64,000 bases of DNA from Rubripirellula sp. GTDB taxonomy: Bacteria; Planctomycetota; Planctomycetia; Pirellulales; Pirellulaceae. The notes beneath the pieces are model-generated. The model was not told where the DNA came from. It made no database searches and worked only from the letters and a program-made list of their open reading frames with translations. The stretch lies in the NCBI GenBank assembly GCA_029213145.1, contig JARGNK010000002.1, positions 1-64,000 of the forward strand, written 5' to 3'. The position numbers and the translations under genes were made by a program. Shown here in pieces: positions 34,800 through 43,377 of the stretch (positions are counted from its first letter, which is position 1; every line of letters begins with the position of its first letter).

Positions 34800-35051
34800 A
34801 TGGCCATGAACGAAACGCAAAAAGCGAAAGTCGCCGCCCTTCGCACAGAGATGCGAAAGCTCGACCCCGAAACGTATCAGGAAATTCGCCAGTCGTACTA
34901 CAAGATCGCCGAGGAGCTTCGCCCCTTGGTCGACGCCCTTGAAAAGGCCGACGCGGAACTGGGACCGGACGGCCCGCTTTTGGAAGAGCACTACATCTTT
35001 TGCGAGATGCTCGACCGGCTCAATAAGAGCCTTCTTGGCGGGGTTGTTTAA
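34800..35051 (+). CDS. Small helical protein of unknown function
   Basis: An 83-residue charged helical protein (KVAALRTEMRKLDPETYQEI; YKIAEELRPLVDALEKADAEL; CEMLDRLNKSLLGG), likely a helical hairpin. An in-frame ATG six bases on is an alternative start. Leader repeat copy 4 lies upstream. No family is recognised. Confidence 0.6.
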   Translation: MAMNETQKAKVAALRTEMRKLDPETYQEIRQSYYKIAEELRPLVDALEKADAELGPDGPLLEEHYIFCEMLDRLNKSLLGGVV

Positions 35052-35201
35052 CCCGCCGGCCGCACAACGACCGCCGCGGACGGAACCGCGGCGCGACTCG
35101 CAAGGACGGAAGCCGAAACGCACACGGGCGTTGTCGCGGGTGGTTCCCGCGGCCTGACGATGGCAGCCAACCACGAACGAAACCCAAACGGAGAACGAAC
35201 G

Positions 35202-35681
35202 ATGCAGAAAACAGACGTAAAGATCGGCGGCGAGTATTTCGCTACTGTGACCAACAAAAAGGTGACCGTGCGAATCGACGCGGAAAACCGTAACGGAGGC
35301 TGGGACGCGACCAATCTTTCGACGGGTAAGAAAGTGCGAATCAAGACGGCCGGCCGGTTGAAGGGATCGGCGCGGGCTACTGAGACGCCGGCAACGGAAA
35401 CGCGGGTCAGGAAACGAGTCGCGAAAAGGACGGAGGAAACCACTGGCGGCGAAAAGAAGCTCTCGTGCGTGAAAGCGGCGTTGAAGGTCCTGGCTGATAG
35501 CGGGGAACCGATGAACGCGCAAGAGATGATCGCCGCGATGACCGAAGCTGGGTTGTGGGAAAGCCCTGGCGGAAAGACGCCGCACGCGACGCTGTACTCC
35601 GCGATCCTCCGCGACATGAAACGCGGCGATGATAGCCGCTTCGTCAAAACAGAACGCGGTCGGTTCACGGCGAGAGCATAG
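35202..35681 (+). CDS. HARE-HTH-domain protein
   Basis: A 159-residue protein. The N-terminal 45 residues form a small beta domain (KIGGEYFATVTNKKVTVRI), a basic, Thr-rich linker follows, and residues 90-155 match the HARE-HTH winged helix (ALKVLADSGEPMNAQEMI; TPHATLYSAILRDMKRGDDS; RFVKTERGRFTA). HARE-HTH domains occur in eukaryotic chromatin proteins and in phage and restriction contexts, where they are proposed to read modified DNA. The ATG at 35202 is preceded by CGGAGAACGAACG; an upstream in-frame ATG at 35160 is possible. No leader repeat stands before it. Confidence 0.75.
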   Translation: MQKTDVKIGGEYFATVTNKKVTVRIDAENRNGGWDATNLSTGKKVRIKTAGRLKGSARATETPATETRVRKRVAKRTEETTGGEKKLSCVKAALKVLADSGEPMNAQEMIAAMTEAGLWESPGGKTPHATLYSAILRDMKRGDDSRFVKTERGRFTARA

Positions 35682-35690
35682 GGCGAAGCG

Positions 35691-35924
35691 ATGAAGTACA
35701 TTTGCGACGTCCGCCAGGTCGCCGACTTGGCTGAAGGAGAAACCGCACCGCCGGAACCCGACATGGGTTACGAACTGCGGCCGATCGCCGGCGACAACTT
35801 TGAAGCCGGCGTCGTGGAATATTTGGTCCGCCGCGGAGACGCGATCTTGGCTAGGACGACGGCCGGCGAAGAGTTCGCGGTCACGGGCAAGAACGCCCAC
35901 GTTTTGGTGCCGCTCGGCTTTTAG
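35691..35924 (+). CDS. Small protein of unknown function
   Basis: A 77-residue protein following the HARE-HTH gene by 9 bases, in the same apparent transcript. It begins MKYICDVRQVADLAEGE and has FEAGVVEYLVRRGDAILAR, ending HVLVPLGF. It looks like a small beta-rich domain. No family is recognised. Confidence 0.55.
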   Translation: MKYICDVRQVADLAEGETAPPEPDMGYELRPIAGDNFEAGVVEYLVRRGDAILARTTAGEEFAVTGKNAHVLVPLGF

Positions 35925-36050
35925 GCCGAACGCCGCCGACAACGCCCGACGTTGGCAACGTGCGGGCGTTTCGTCGTGACGGCCGTAACCACGCGGCGCA
36001 CCCGAGTCACGCGAGACGCGGCAACGTCGTGGCCCAACGCACTCCGGCGA

Positions 36051-36130
36051 AAAACATGTTGAAGTTTTGGAATGTTTCGTGGACTTCGCTTGATGTGTCG
36101 GCAAACCCATGGCTCATGTGTGGTTGTACG
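36051..36130 (+). repeat. Conserved leader repeat, copy 5 of 5
   Basis: Core CTTGA-N14-CATGGCTCATGTGTG, preceded by GACTTCG and AAACATG. It lies before the gene at 36165, with ACGGAGAAA as ribosome site. It is separated from copy 4 by two genes that lack the leader. Confidence 0.8.
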
Positions 36131-36164
36131 AACGGTTTTCAAACAACACGAACGGAGAAACGAA

Positions 36165-36347
36165 ATGAAGATGCAACCGCAGCGAATGCGATCGGTTGTC
36201 TTATTCGCCGATGAACGGCGAATCGAAGTCGAAGAACCACTACCAGTGCAAACGATCGTCGCCGATGCGAAACGCGCCGGCGCGGCGAAGGTTGAACTCG
36301 AAAACGGCACCGAAATCTATCTCAACGAGAAAGGAGACCAACAATGA
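36165..36347 (+). CDS. Small protein of unknown function
   Basis: A 60-residue protein (RSVVLFADERRIEVEEPLPVQTI then AKRAGAAKVELENGTEIYLNEKG), a small alpha/beta domain. The ATG follows ACGGAGAAACGAA. Its stop overlaps the next start by ATGA (36344), so the two are translationally coupled. Leader repeat copy 5 lies upstream. No family recognised. Confidence 0.6.
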   Translation: MKMQPQRMRSVVLFADERRIEVEEPLPVQTIVADAKRAGAAKVELENGTEIYLNEKGDQQ

Positions 36348-36577
36348 GCAAGGTTCAAACGCTTAACGCTCAGCCAATCCAACCCGCACCGGCTTACGAA
36401 AACGCTCACCAGATTGCCCGCGATCTCTTGCAACACATCGAGTTGCAACTCGACCGAATGATTCGGCCGGACAACAAGGCGTTGCGATGGACACACGTAC
36501 GAGCGTTGAACTTGGTCAACGCTCAACTTTCGGAAGTCGCTGCTTTGCTCGACGAAACCAACAACGCTCGCAACTAG
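36344..36577 (+). CDS. Small helical protein of unknown function
   Basis: A 77-residue helical protein (AHQIARDLLQHIELQLDRM; WTHVRALNLVNAQLSEVAALL), coupled to the preceding gene by ATGA. It shares the helix-turn-helix-like WxHVxxLxxLxxxLxEL layout with the 69-residue product at 34308, suggesting an internal duplication in the cassette. Confidence 0.6.
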   Translation: MSKVQTLNAQPIQPAPAYENAHQIARDLLQHIELQLDRMIRPDNKALRWTHVRALNLVNAQLSEVAALLDETNNARN

Positions 36578-36588
36578 GAATCAAAACG

Positions 36589-36804
36589 ATGAAAACAAAT
36601 CTCAAGGCGGGCGATCGCGTGCGGCTGCTTTCGATGACCGACGACCCCGATCCGATTCCCGCCGGCACCACCGGAACGGTGGTCGGCGTCTATCCGCATA
36701 GCGATTGGACTCAAGTCGATGTTGATTGGGCGGGCGGCCGGTCGCTGATGCTTTCCATTCCTCCGGACGTCGTCGAGCGACTGCCGGCCGACACAACGAA
36801 CTAA
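36589..36804 (+). CDS. DUF4314-type small protein
   Basis: This 71-residue protein matches the DUF4314 pattern: LKAGDRVRLLSMTDDPDPIP, then GTTGTVVGVYPHSDWTQVDVDW and SLMLSIPPDVVERL. The fold is probably SH3/KOW-like, with a GDRVRL start. It is common in phages, plasmids and mobile elements, and its function is unknown. It starts 12 bases after the preceding gene and shares its transcript. Confidence 0.8.
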   Translation: MKTNLKAGDRVRLLSMTDDPDPIPAGTTGTVVGVYPHSDWTQVDVDWAGGRSLMLSIPPDVVERLPADTTN

Positions 36805-36816
36805 GGAGCAACCACC

Positions 36817-37137
36817 ATGTCCACACGAGCGACGATCGCCGTCCACCGCCCCGACCGAACGTATGCAGCGGTCTACCTTCACTACGACGGTTACCCCGAA
36901 CACACCGGAGAAATTCTGATGCAAAGCTACCAAACTCAAACCGCCGCCGAGGAACTCGTCTCCCATGGCGACTTGCGATGTCTGAATCGCGAGACCGGCG
37001 AGGCCGAACAATTCTCAGACGGCGATCCGCCGGCCAAGTTGCCGACCAATGACTCGCTGATTGATTTCGCGAGGAATTGCGGCGCTCGATTTGTCTATGT
37101 CTTTGACGACGGAGCTTGGTCCTGCAAGGAACTCTAG
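36817..37137 (+). CDS. Phage-type small protein (MSTRAT family pattern)
   Basis: A 106-residue protein with a typical phage/plasmid accessory start: MSTRATIAVHRPDRTYAAVYLHYDGYPEHTG, then a helix-strand pattern ending FVYVFDDGAWSCKEL. AAGGAG precedes the ATG at 12-base spacing. It is the last gene of the plus-strand cassette, ending one base before the convergent methyltransferase stop. Function unknown. Confidence 0.75.
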   Translation: MSTRATIAVHRPDRTYAAVYLHYDGYPEHTGEILMQSYQTQTAAEELVSHGDLRCLNRETGEAEQFSDGDPPAKLPTNDSLIDFARNCGARFVYVFDDGAWSCKEL

Positions 37138-38448
37138 TCACCGCATGTTCTCCTCACGTTTGCCAACGGGGATCGGCGATTCGCCGGTCCGTTCGAGGAT
37201 CGCTTTCTTGCCGGTGAAGCGTTGGTAGCGATCAACGATCACGTCGCAGTACGGCGGATCGAGTTCCATCAAGAATGCCTTGCGCCCCGTCTGCTCCGCG
37301 CCGATCAGCGTCGAGCCACTGCCGCCAAACAAGTCGAGCACGTTCTCGCGTTTCCGCGACGAGTATTGCATCGCCAAAACCGCGAGTTCGGCGGGCTTGC
37401 CAGTGAGGTGTTCGAGCTTCTGCGGAGCGATCTTCTTGACGTGCCACAGGTCCGTCGCGTTGTTTGGCCCAAAGAATTTGTGACCAGCACCTTCTTTCCA
37501 TCCATAGAACGCCCATTCATGTGCCCCCATGAAGTCTTTGCGGGTCATCACGGGGTGTTGCTTGTCCCAGATGATGGCCTGGGAAAAATACAAACCGGCT
37601 GCGGCCAGGACCGGCGGGTAGTTGGCGATGTTGGAGAAGCCACCCCAGATGTAAAAGCAACGGCCGGGTTCGAGCACGCGAGTGATGTTGCCAAACCACG
37701 CTTTCAACAATCGGTCGAACTCTTCGTCGGACACAAAGTCATTCGCAAGCGGCCGATCCTTGGCCCGCATCTTCTTCGGGCCTTCCTTCGTCTTGCCCTT
37801 GCCAGCCTCGAACGACGAATTGCCGGCCGCGATCGCATTCTTGCTGCGAGGTTCCACCTTCACGTTGTACGGTGGATCGGTATTGCAAAGGTGAATCTTC
37901 GCGCCGGAGAGCAGACGATCGAGGTCTTCGACGCTGGTCGAGTCACCACACATCAGTCGATGGTCGCCGAGGATCCAAATGTCGCCGCGCTGCGTGATCG
38001 CTTCGTCTGGCGGTTCGGGGATGTCGTCTGGATCCGTCAAACCCTGCGTTACACCGGGATCGAGCAGCTTGGCGAGTTCATCATCGTCGAAACCGAGCAA
38101 CTCAACATCAAAACCTGATTCTTGTAATCCGCCGATTTCCAAGGGCAACAGGTCGTAGTCCCACTGCGCGTTCTCGCCAGTCCGGTTGTCGGCGATCCGG
38201 TACGCTTTTACCGCTTCAGGTTCGAGGTCCGTCGCGATGTGAACGGGGACTTCGGCGAGTCCGAGTTTTTTCGCCGCCTTGAACCGTGTATGGCCGACGA
38301 TAATGACACCGTCGGTATCGACCACGATCGGCTGGCGAAACCCGAACTCGTTGATCGAGAGGATGACGGCATCAACGGCGTCGTCATTGATGCGAGGATT
38401 GTTCTCGTAAGGCTTGATTCGATCAAGCGACCACATTTCGACCTGCAT
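37138..38448 (-). CDS. ParB-like nuclease/effector domain fused to a DNA methyltransferase
   Basis: This 436-residue protein has an N-terminal ParB/Srx-like domain (about 1-100: NPRINDDAVDAVILSINEFGFRQP, IVVDTDGVIIVGHTRFKAAKKLG) and a C-terminal N6-adenine/N4-cytosine type methylase. The latter shows motif IV NTDPPYNV (about 187) and a late VLDLFGGSGSTLIGAEQTGRK SAM-binding loop, the order of beta-class enzymes. Such fusions occur in phages and protect the genome from restriction or mark it for packaging. It lies between the plus-strand cassette and the replication genes. Target sequence unknown. Confidence 0.88.
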   Translation of the reverse strand: MQVEMWSLDRIKPYENNPRINDDAVDAVILSINEFGFRQPIVVDTDGVIIVGHTRFKAAKKLGLAEVPVHIATDLEPEAVKAYRIADNRTGENAQWDYDLLPLEIGGLQESGFDVELLGFDDDELAKLLDPGVTQGLTDPDDIPEPPDEAITQRGDIWILGDHRLMCGDSTSVEDLDRLLSGAKIHLCNTDPPYNVKVEPRSKNAIAAGNSSFEAGKGKTKEGPKKMRAKDRPLANDFVSDEEFDRLLKAWFGNITRVLEPGRCFYIWGGFSNIANYPPVLAAAGLYFSQAIIWDKQHPVMTRKDFMGAHEWAFYGWKEGAGHKFFGPNNATDLWHVKKIAPQKLEHLTGKPAELAVLAMQYSSRKRENVLDLFGGSGSTLIGAEQTGRKAFLMELDPPYCDVIVDRYQRFTGKKAILERTGESPIPVGKREENMR

Positions 38449-38663
38449 GTTTGCCCTTCCAAGGCGAGAGAATGAAACGGGAAGGGTTGGGTCGGTCGTT
38501 GGTTTGATGGGTGGTTGGTTGGGGATCCGATGCGTTCGGACGGACGTGAATTTTCGTTCGGACAGCCGAAACTAACTGTGCCTAATAAGGCTGCTGTTCC
38601 CGCGGCCCTGACCAGAGAACGGATCGGCCGGGAGTACCTACGCGTTGAGAAGCGTCATGAATG

Positions 38664-38920
38664 AATCCGTCAGACAGCCCCCTCATGCGTGCAAACGTGT
38701 ATCGCGGGCGAGTGGGACTGACACGCTGACGCATTAGGAGAGAGAGTGTTTTTATTCGTATATCGTTGGGTTTCCGCGTACCAAAACCGTCAGCTAATCC
38801 GTCAGTTTGACTCTCTGACGTTTGCTGACAGATTCGATCATTCCAGGCCTAAATCGTTCGCATTGGTCGCCAACACGTCAGAATCGTCCGCATCATCGCT
38901 GACGGATTGGCTGACGGATT
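38664..38920. repeat. Iteron-like array of CTGACGGATT motifs
   Basis: Eight copies of CTGACGGATT or its complement AATCCGTCAG lie in 257 bases: exact at 38664-38673, 38796-38805, 38899-38908 and 38911-38920; nearly exact at 38726-38735, 38784-38793, 38815-38824 and 38825-38834. Three are in one orientation and five in the other. The array covers part of the 389-base gap between methyltransferase and primase genes and runs into the primase 3' end, where it encodes QSVSQSVS. It could be a replication origin or an operator of a phage regulator. Confidence 0.7.
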
Positions 38921-41108
38921 GTTTGGGCAGATCGGGCACCGTGGTGAGGCGATAGCCCGACGCCGGTTTGGTTCGCGTTTCGATCGTGACCGGTTCGATG
39001 TCTTCTTGCTGCATCAGCGTTTGTACGATTTGATCGAAGTCGCTTGCCTTCAACGTCATCGAACGCATCATTTCACGGCGAGCCATGGTGTAGTTGGGTC
39101 GGTCGGCGAGACGTTTTTTGAATTTCAAGCACTCGGCGTGAAACGGGTTCTCGGCGACGTGAACGGATGCGAGGTAGAGTTGCCGGCGGGTTTGGTGCAG
39201 TGAAAACTCGCTGGCCCAACGCACGGCATCAATCGAAATCATCGGCTGCAGATGGTTTTCGCTGACCGCGTAGATCAACGCCAGCTTTTTGGCATGCTCG
39301 CACGTCCGACTCCATGCGGCACGAGCCACCTCGTCCCCAGCGTCGTCGGCCTTGTCGTATTCCACCTCGGTTTGTTCACGCAACTGCGTAATCGCGTCCT
39401 CCGCTTCCGGCGTGAACGCTACACGCAGCGGTTTGGGATGGAACTTCATGAAATTGCCAGTGCCCGGCTCGAAATCCGCCCACCACTTCGCGATCTCCAA
39501 AACCTCCTCGGGAACGTCTCTTGCCGATCCGGGCGTTTGCCCTTTGCCACGCTTGCCGACGTCGATGATATTCAGCCGGGCAAAGAAGCCGTTGGTCAAC
39601 ATTCGCTTCGATAACGACTCGTAGAAGTATTGAGGCGTCGCAGTGCCGAACAACGTCAGGTGGGGCTGATCGACATGGATTGCCTCTTTCTGGTTTGCTT
39701 TCACGCGGATCGGATAGACATCGCCAGCGGATGTGTAGAGCGTCAACAAAATGTTCGGAATCGACTCGCGGCTGTTTTCTCGGTCGAGATTGATCTGCCG
39801 CAAAACACCGTCCATTTCATCGTTCTGAAACAACATGCGTCCGCTGCGAACCAGGGCGTCCTGGATTCCTTCGCCCGACGCGAACTTGTCACCGATCGAA
39901 GTCGCCTCGCCAATCTGGAAAAGGACTTGCGAGTTGACCTTTCGAGGGAATTCTTTACCGGTTCCGCTACCGGCGAGCGCGAGCAGGTAGAGATTCGTAC
40001 GAAGATCACCGGCGGTCGCGACTTTGCGACCGGCCAAGAACGACTGCAACGCCATCGCGCCGCAAAAGGCAAGGCCGATGTTCGGGTAGGGTGCGTTGGC
40101 GAGCGAGAAGTCCATGACGCGGCGAACGAACCCGGGAACTTCAAACAACCGCTCGGGCAACATCCCTGGATCCGCGATTCCCGTGAACTTGGACAATGGC
40201 TTTGCGTCTTCGGAAACCGTCTTCTTCGGTTTCGTCATGAAACCGGACAGATCGACTTCGCTTGCCGTTTCGATCGGACCGTCATCGCGGAGCCAACCAA
40301 ACGGCCGGTCGTGGGACTTAGTCGCGGCTTGATTGATTTTGTGTTGCAGTTCGCGATCGGACCAGGGCGGGACGCATCGAGGGTTGTAGTCCGCCGCGAG
40401 AATCGCCAGGGCACGATCCGGTTCGATGCCAAAACCGTGAACCAGCGCTGTCGCGGCGGCGAAGGTTTGCGAGTGACCGCTGCTGCCCGCAATCGCTGGC
40501 GGCATGGCGTTCAAATAGGCAATGGCTCGGGCCTCGACATCTCCATCCGACGCAGACCGCGTCGATGAGGTCGGCTGCTTGATTGATACCTGCACACCAC
40601 GTTTGACGATCACGGCGTCAGCCAGAGCTTTCACGCACGCAGCCAACATGGGTGCAGGAACGGTTGCGGGTTCATTGTCGAGGACATCGTACGGTTCGCC
40701 TTCGGGATGGATGCTGGGGCCGACGACGGTTTGAGTCCCGGTGGATCGAAGCTCAACAATCATCGAGCCGTCGTTTGGATCGGCGTGTTTCTCGGTTGTC
40801 GCGCCAGCGGCGATGTACCAACGATGCGAACGGGGTGCCGACGGCCGGCCAGTTACTGCCACAGTCGGTGGCAGATATTGATCGGCCAGTTCAATCGCTT
40901 CGGCGCAATCGAGATCGACGTCGACGATCCAACCGGACGGCTCGCCGAGAATGATGCCGATATTGCTGTTCTCGGGAAACGCTTCGGGCTTCAATCGCAA
41001 CTTTGTCCAGTCGCGGCGCGACGGCGACTTTGACCGAGGGCGCAGCGGCACGCAGTACCAGCCACGCTGGCGATAAATCGCAACTTGTTCCCGCACATCG
41101 GCTATCAA
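38838..41108 (-). CDS. Primase-polymerase with DUF3987-type helicase domain
   Basis: This 756-residue replication protein starts at a TTG overlapping the helicase stop (TTGA), with AGAGG upstream. Residues 1-190 form a prim-pol domain: catalytic acidic triplet VDVDLDC (D63, D65, D67), SHRWY and GPSIHPEGEPYDV. After a linker, the C-terminal part has a P-loop AGSGTGKEF, a Walker-B-like LFQNDEMDG and a helicase core like DUF3987. Such proteins combine primer synthesis and unwinding in phage replication. Its 3' end overlaps the iteron-like array. Confidence 0.85.
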   Translation of the reverse strand: MIADVREQVAIYRQRGWYCVPLRPRSKSPSRRDWTKLRLKPEAFPENSNIGIILGEPSGWIVDVDLDCAEAIELADQYLPPTVAVTGRPSAPRSHRWYIAAGATTEKHADPNDGSMIVELRSTGTQTVVGPSIHPEGEPYDVLDNEPATVPAPMLAACVKALADAVIVKRGVQVSIKQPTSSTRSASDGDVEARAIAYLNAMPPAIAGSSGHSQTFAAATALVHGFGIEPDRALAILAADYNPRCVPPWSDRELQHKINQAATKSHDRPFGWLRDDGPIETASEVDLSGFMTKPKKTVSEDAKPLSKFTGIADPGMLPERLFEVPGFVRRVMDFSLANAPYPNIGLAFCGAMALQSFLAGRKVATAGDLRTNLYLLALAGSGTGKEFPRKVNSQVLFQIGEATSIGDKFASGEGIQDALVRSGRMLFQNDEMDGVLRQINLDRENSRESIPNILLTLYTSAGDVYPIRVKANQKEAIHVDQPHLTLFGTATPQYFYESLSKRMLTNGFFARLNIIDVGKRGKGQTPGSARDVPEEVLEIAKWWADFEPGTGNFMKFHPKPLRVAFTPEAEDAITQLREQTEVEYDKADDAGDEVARAAWSRTCEHAKKLALIYAVSENHLQPMISIDAVRWASEFSLHQTRRQLYLASVHVAENPFHAECLKFKKRLADRPNYTMARREMMRSMTLKASDFDQIVQTLMQQEDIEPVTIETRTKPASGYRLTTVPDLPKQSVSQSVSDDADDSDVLATNANDLGLE

Positions 41109-42766
41109 AATGGTGCCTCTTCCAATGCCGCATTTGGAATCTCGCCGAGTGTCTGCTTGATGATGCGATCGTATTTCTGGCCTGCGATTGAGCGAACAAT
41201 CAGCTTTTCGGTCGCCGCGAGAAGCCCCGAGCCGGCAACATCAACCGCTTCTTCCGCGTTCGATGGGCACGGATCGAGACAGCGTTCACTCCACCAAGCC
41301 TCGGCTTTGCGACGTGCGTAGCCAGAGTGCTCGATGCAGATGTACTCGCTTTGCCAACGTTCGAGGCCGATCATGTAGTCAACGCGCAGGCATCGTGGTG
41401 CGTCTTCGTCCGCGTCGCGTTTGCGATGGACGCGATAGATGATGTCTTGGACGTCGTACTCGGTGTCAGTGACTTCGCCAGACAATACTCCGGCCTCCGA
41501 CGCCTGTGCATCATGAGCTTCTCGCTCGGGTGGCGGGAAGGGATGACCGCACTCGGGACAGTTGGCATAGCCGCATGCAACCAAAGCGTGACACTTCTCA
41601 CACTCCTTGGCTGGCGGTTCTTGTCCGGGGCGAGCGGCTTTGTCCTTCGGTTTGATCTGGTCGATCGGTCCGTGGCGTTCAATGTTGCCGCCAAAGTCGA
41701 GGACCAGGCAGTTTTCCTTGCCGGGATGCAAACGAAAACCTCGACCGACGCATTGATAAAGCAAGCCAGGCGACATCGTGGGACGCAGCATCACCACGCA
41801 ATCGACTCGCGGTGCGTCGAAACCGGTGGTGAGCACGTTTACGTTGCAGAGAAAGCGTAGCGGTTCGGTTTCGATCAACGATGTTGGGGCATCGCCACGG
41901 AAGCGGGCCAACAGTTCGTCTCGTTCGCCCGCTGGTGTTTCGCCGGTCACGAAACCGCACTCGATGCCGTGATTTTCCCGCAACACTTCAACGACACGCC
42001 GCCCGTGTGCGACGGACGACGCAAAGATCAACACTGCCCGGCGATCGACCGTCAGTTCAACGATTTCGCCACACGCGGCGGACACGAGGGCGTCGTCGTT
42101 GACCAACGATTCGACTTCTTCACTGACGAACTCGCCGGCGCGGAGATGAAGGCCACCAAAATCGGCTCGATTCACGCCGGCCTTGGAAATGAGCGGACTC
42201 AGGTATCCGTCACGAATCAATTTCTTGATGCCGATTTCGTAGCAGACTTGATTCAAGAAATGGTCCGCCGAGCAGATCATGCCGGAATCGAGGCGGAACG
42301 GAGTCGCTGTCAGGCCGATCACGCGAACGTGCGGATTGATAACCTTGCAGTCGGCCAGGAACTGCCGATACATGCCGTCGCCCTTCTTTGAGATCAAATG
42401 GGCTTCATCGACGACGATCAGATCAAATGGATCGAGGTCACACGCTCGCTTGTAGATGCTCTGAATGCCAGCGACGAGAACGGGGGTGTTCGTGTCGCGT
42501 TTCTTGAGGCCAGCTGAATACAGGCCGACCTTGATGTCGGGACACAGACGACGCACCTTGTCGGCATTCTGTTCGAGCAGCTCTTTGACATGCGCCAAGA
42601 TCAATACGCGACCATTCCATTGCCCAACGGCATCAGATGCGATCTTCGCTAGCACGAGACTCTTACCCGCACCGGTCGGTAGGACGGCAACGGGGTTGTC
42701 GTCGCGGTTTCGCAGGTGATCGTAGACCGCATCGACAGCGGCTTGTTGATAGGACCGCAGTTTCAT
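41105..42766 (-). CDS. SF2 DEAH-box helicase with zinc-ribbon C-terminus
   Basis: About 553 residues with a P-loop LPTGAGKSLVLA (about 30), DEAH box VVDEAHLI, SAT-like LTATPFR and a second RecA domain ending CVGRGFRLHPGK (Q-x-x-GR-x-x-R motif VI). A zinc-ribbon-like CEKC-x7-CGYANCPECGHPF follows. It resembles the phage UvsW/RadD class used for recombination-dependent replication or branch migration. The ATG at 42766 follows GGGGAG; a GTG 3 bases upstream also fits. Confidence 0.83.
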   Translation of the reverse strand: MKLRSYQQAAVDAVYDHLRNRDDNPVAVLPTGAGKSLVLAKIASDAVGQWNGRVLILAHVKELLEQNADKVRRLCPDIKVGLYSAGLKKRDTNTPVLVAGIQSIYKRACDLDPFDLIVVDEAHLISKKGDGMYRQFLADCKVINPHVRVIGLTATPFRLDSGMICSADHFLNQVCYEIGIKKLIRDGYLSPLISKAGVNRADFGGLHLRAGEFVSEEVESLVNDDALVSAACGEIVELTVDRRAVLIFASSVAHGRRVVEVLRENHGIECGFVTGETPAGERDELLARFRGDAPTSLIETEPLRFLCNVNVLTTGFDAPRVDCVVMLRPTMSPGLLYQCVGRGFRLHPGKENCLVLDFGGNIERHGPIDQIKPKDKAARPGQEPPAKECEKCHALVACGYANCPECGHPFPPPEREAHDAQASEAGVLSGEVTDTEYDVQDIIYRVHRKRDADEDAPRCLRVDYMIGLERWQSEYICIEHSGYARRKAEAWWSERCLDPCPSNAEEAVDVAGSGLLAATEKLIVRSIAGQKYDRIIKQTLGEIPNAALEEAPF

Positions 42767-43284
42767 CACATCAACTCCCCGTTGTGCCGTTTGCTACCTC
42801 GTTCGATTGGCAGCGCTGGTGGCAGCAGGTCGTTGATGAAAGTGCAACTCTCGCAGATGCGATTGCCAGGCCCGGTGGAAACAAAGGCCTCGTCGCAACG
42901 CAAGCATGAGCGAAAGCCGGCTTTCCCGATCGGCGCAGGGATGCGTTGAATCACAACTTCGGCGTTGCCCGCTTTCGGTGCCGGCTCCCGTTTCTCGATC
43001 GTCAATCGCACGATCTGGCTATCGTCCTCGTACGCACCGCCCCACTGCATTGAGTCCAGCATCGCCTTCAAACAGTTATCGACATCACGCCGGCGTCGAT
43101 CGGGCGGATAGACGACGATGTCGACGATCAAATCGCCCGTGAGCGTTTCGATGTTCTTGCGATTGAGAAGCGAACTGACGGCCGCTCGATATTTCCTGCC
43201 TTCCTTGCTGATCAACACGCGATTGCCAACGTGTCGCCAGTAATGATTGACCGAAGGCGGATAGGGCAACGTGAGTCGGATCAT
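42766..43284 (-). CDS. RusA-type Holliday junction resolvase with Cys-rich extension
   Basis: The first 115 residues fit RusA: LPYPPSVNHYWR opening, VYPPDRRRRDVDNCLKAMLDSM with catalytic aspartates, and YEDDSQIVRL. The C-terminal about 50 residues carry C-x2-C (SCLRC) and C-x2-C (ICESC) pairs, a likely zinc ribbon not present in E. coli RusA. It resolves recombination intermediates before packaging. It lies directly upstream of the helicase, overlapping its start. Confidence 0.8.
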   Translation of the reverse strand: MIRLTLPYPPSVNHYWRHVGNRVLISKEGRKYRAAVSSLLNRKNIETLTGDLIVDIVVYPPDRRRRDVDNCLKAMLDSMQWGGAYEDDSQIVRLTIEKREPAPKAGNAEVVIQRIPAPIGKAGFRSCLRCDEAFVSTGPGNRICESCTFINDLLPPALPIERGSKRHNGELM

Positions 43285-43312
43285 GGTGGCTTACTTCGAT
43301 GTTCAACGAGCG

Positions 43313-43352
43313 AATAAAAACACCCAGTCAACAATCCATTGCTGACTGGGTG
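43313..43352 (-). terminator. Strong rho-independent terminator
   Basis: On the minus strand CACCCAGTCAGCAA pairs with TTGTTGACTGGGTG (14 bp, one G-U) around a TGGA loop, followed by TTTTTATT. It stands between the DUF669 gene (ending 43378) and the resolvase gene (starting 43284), splitting the recombination and replication genes into two transcripts. Confidence 0.88.
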
Positions 43353-43377
43353 CCGTTCCTTGGAAGCTGTCGGGCAG

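Noticed and set aside
32655-36110. A 1151-codon open frame on the minus strand across the whole plus-strand cassette, with repeated THEPC segments.
   Set aside because: It is antisense to at least seven supported plus-strand genes with ribosome sites, and its THEPC repeats are only the complement of the leader repeat. High GC makes long stop-free antisense frames common.
37222-40568. Plus-strand frames of about 300 codons opposite the methyltransferase and primase genes.
   Set aside because: Both are antisense shadows of genes with clear catalytic motifs and have no protein-like motifs of their own.
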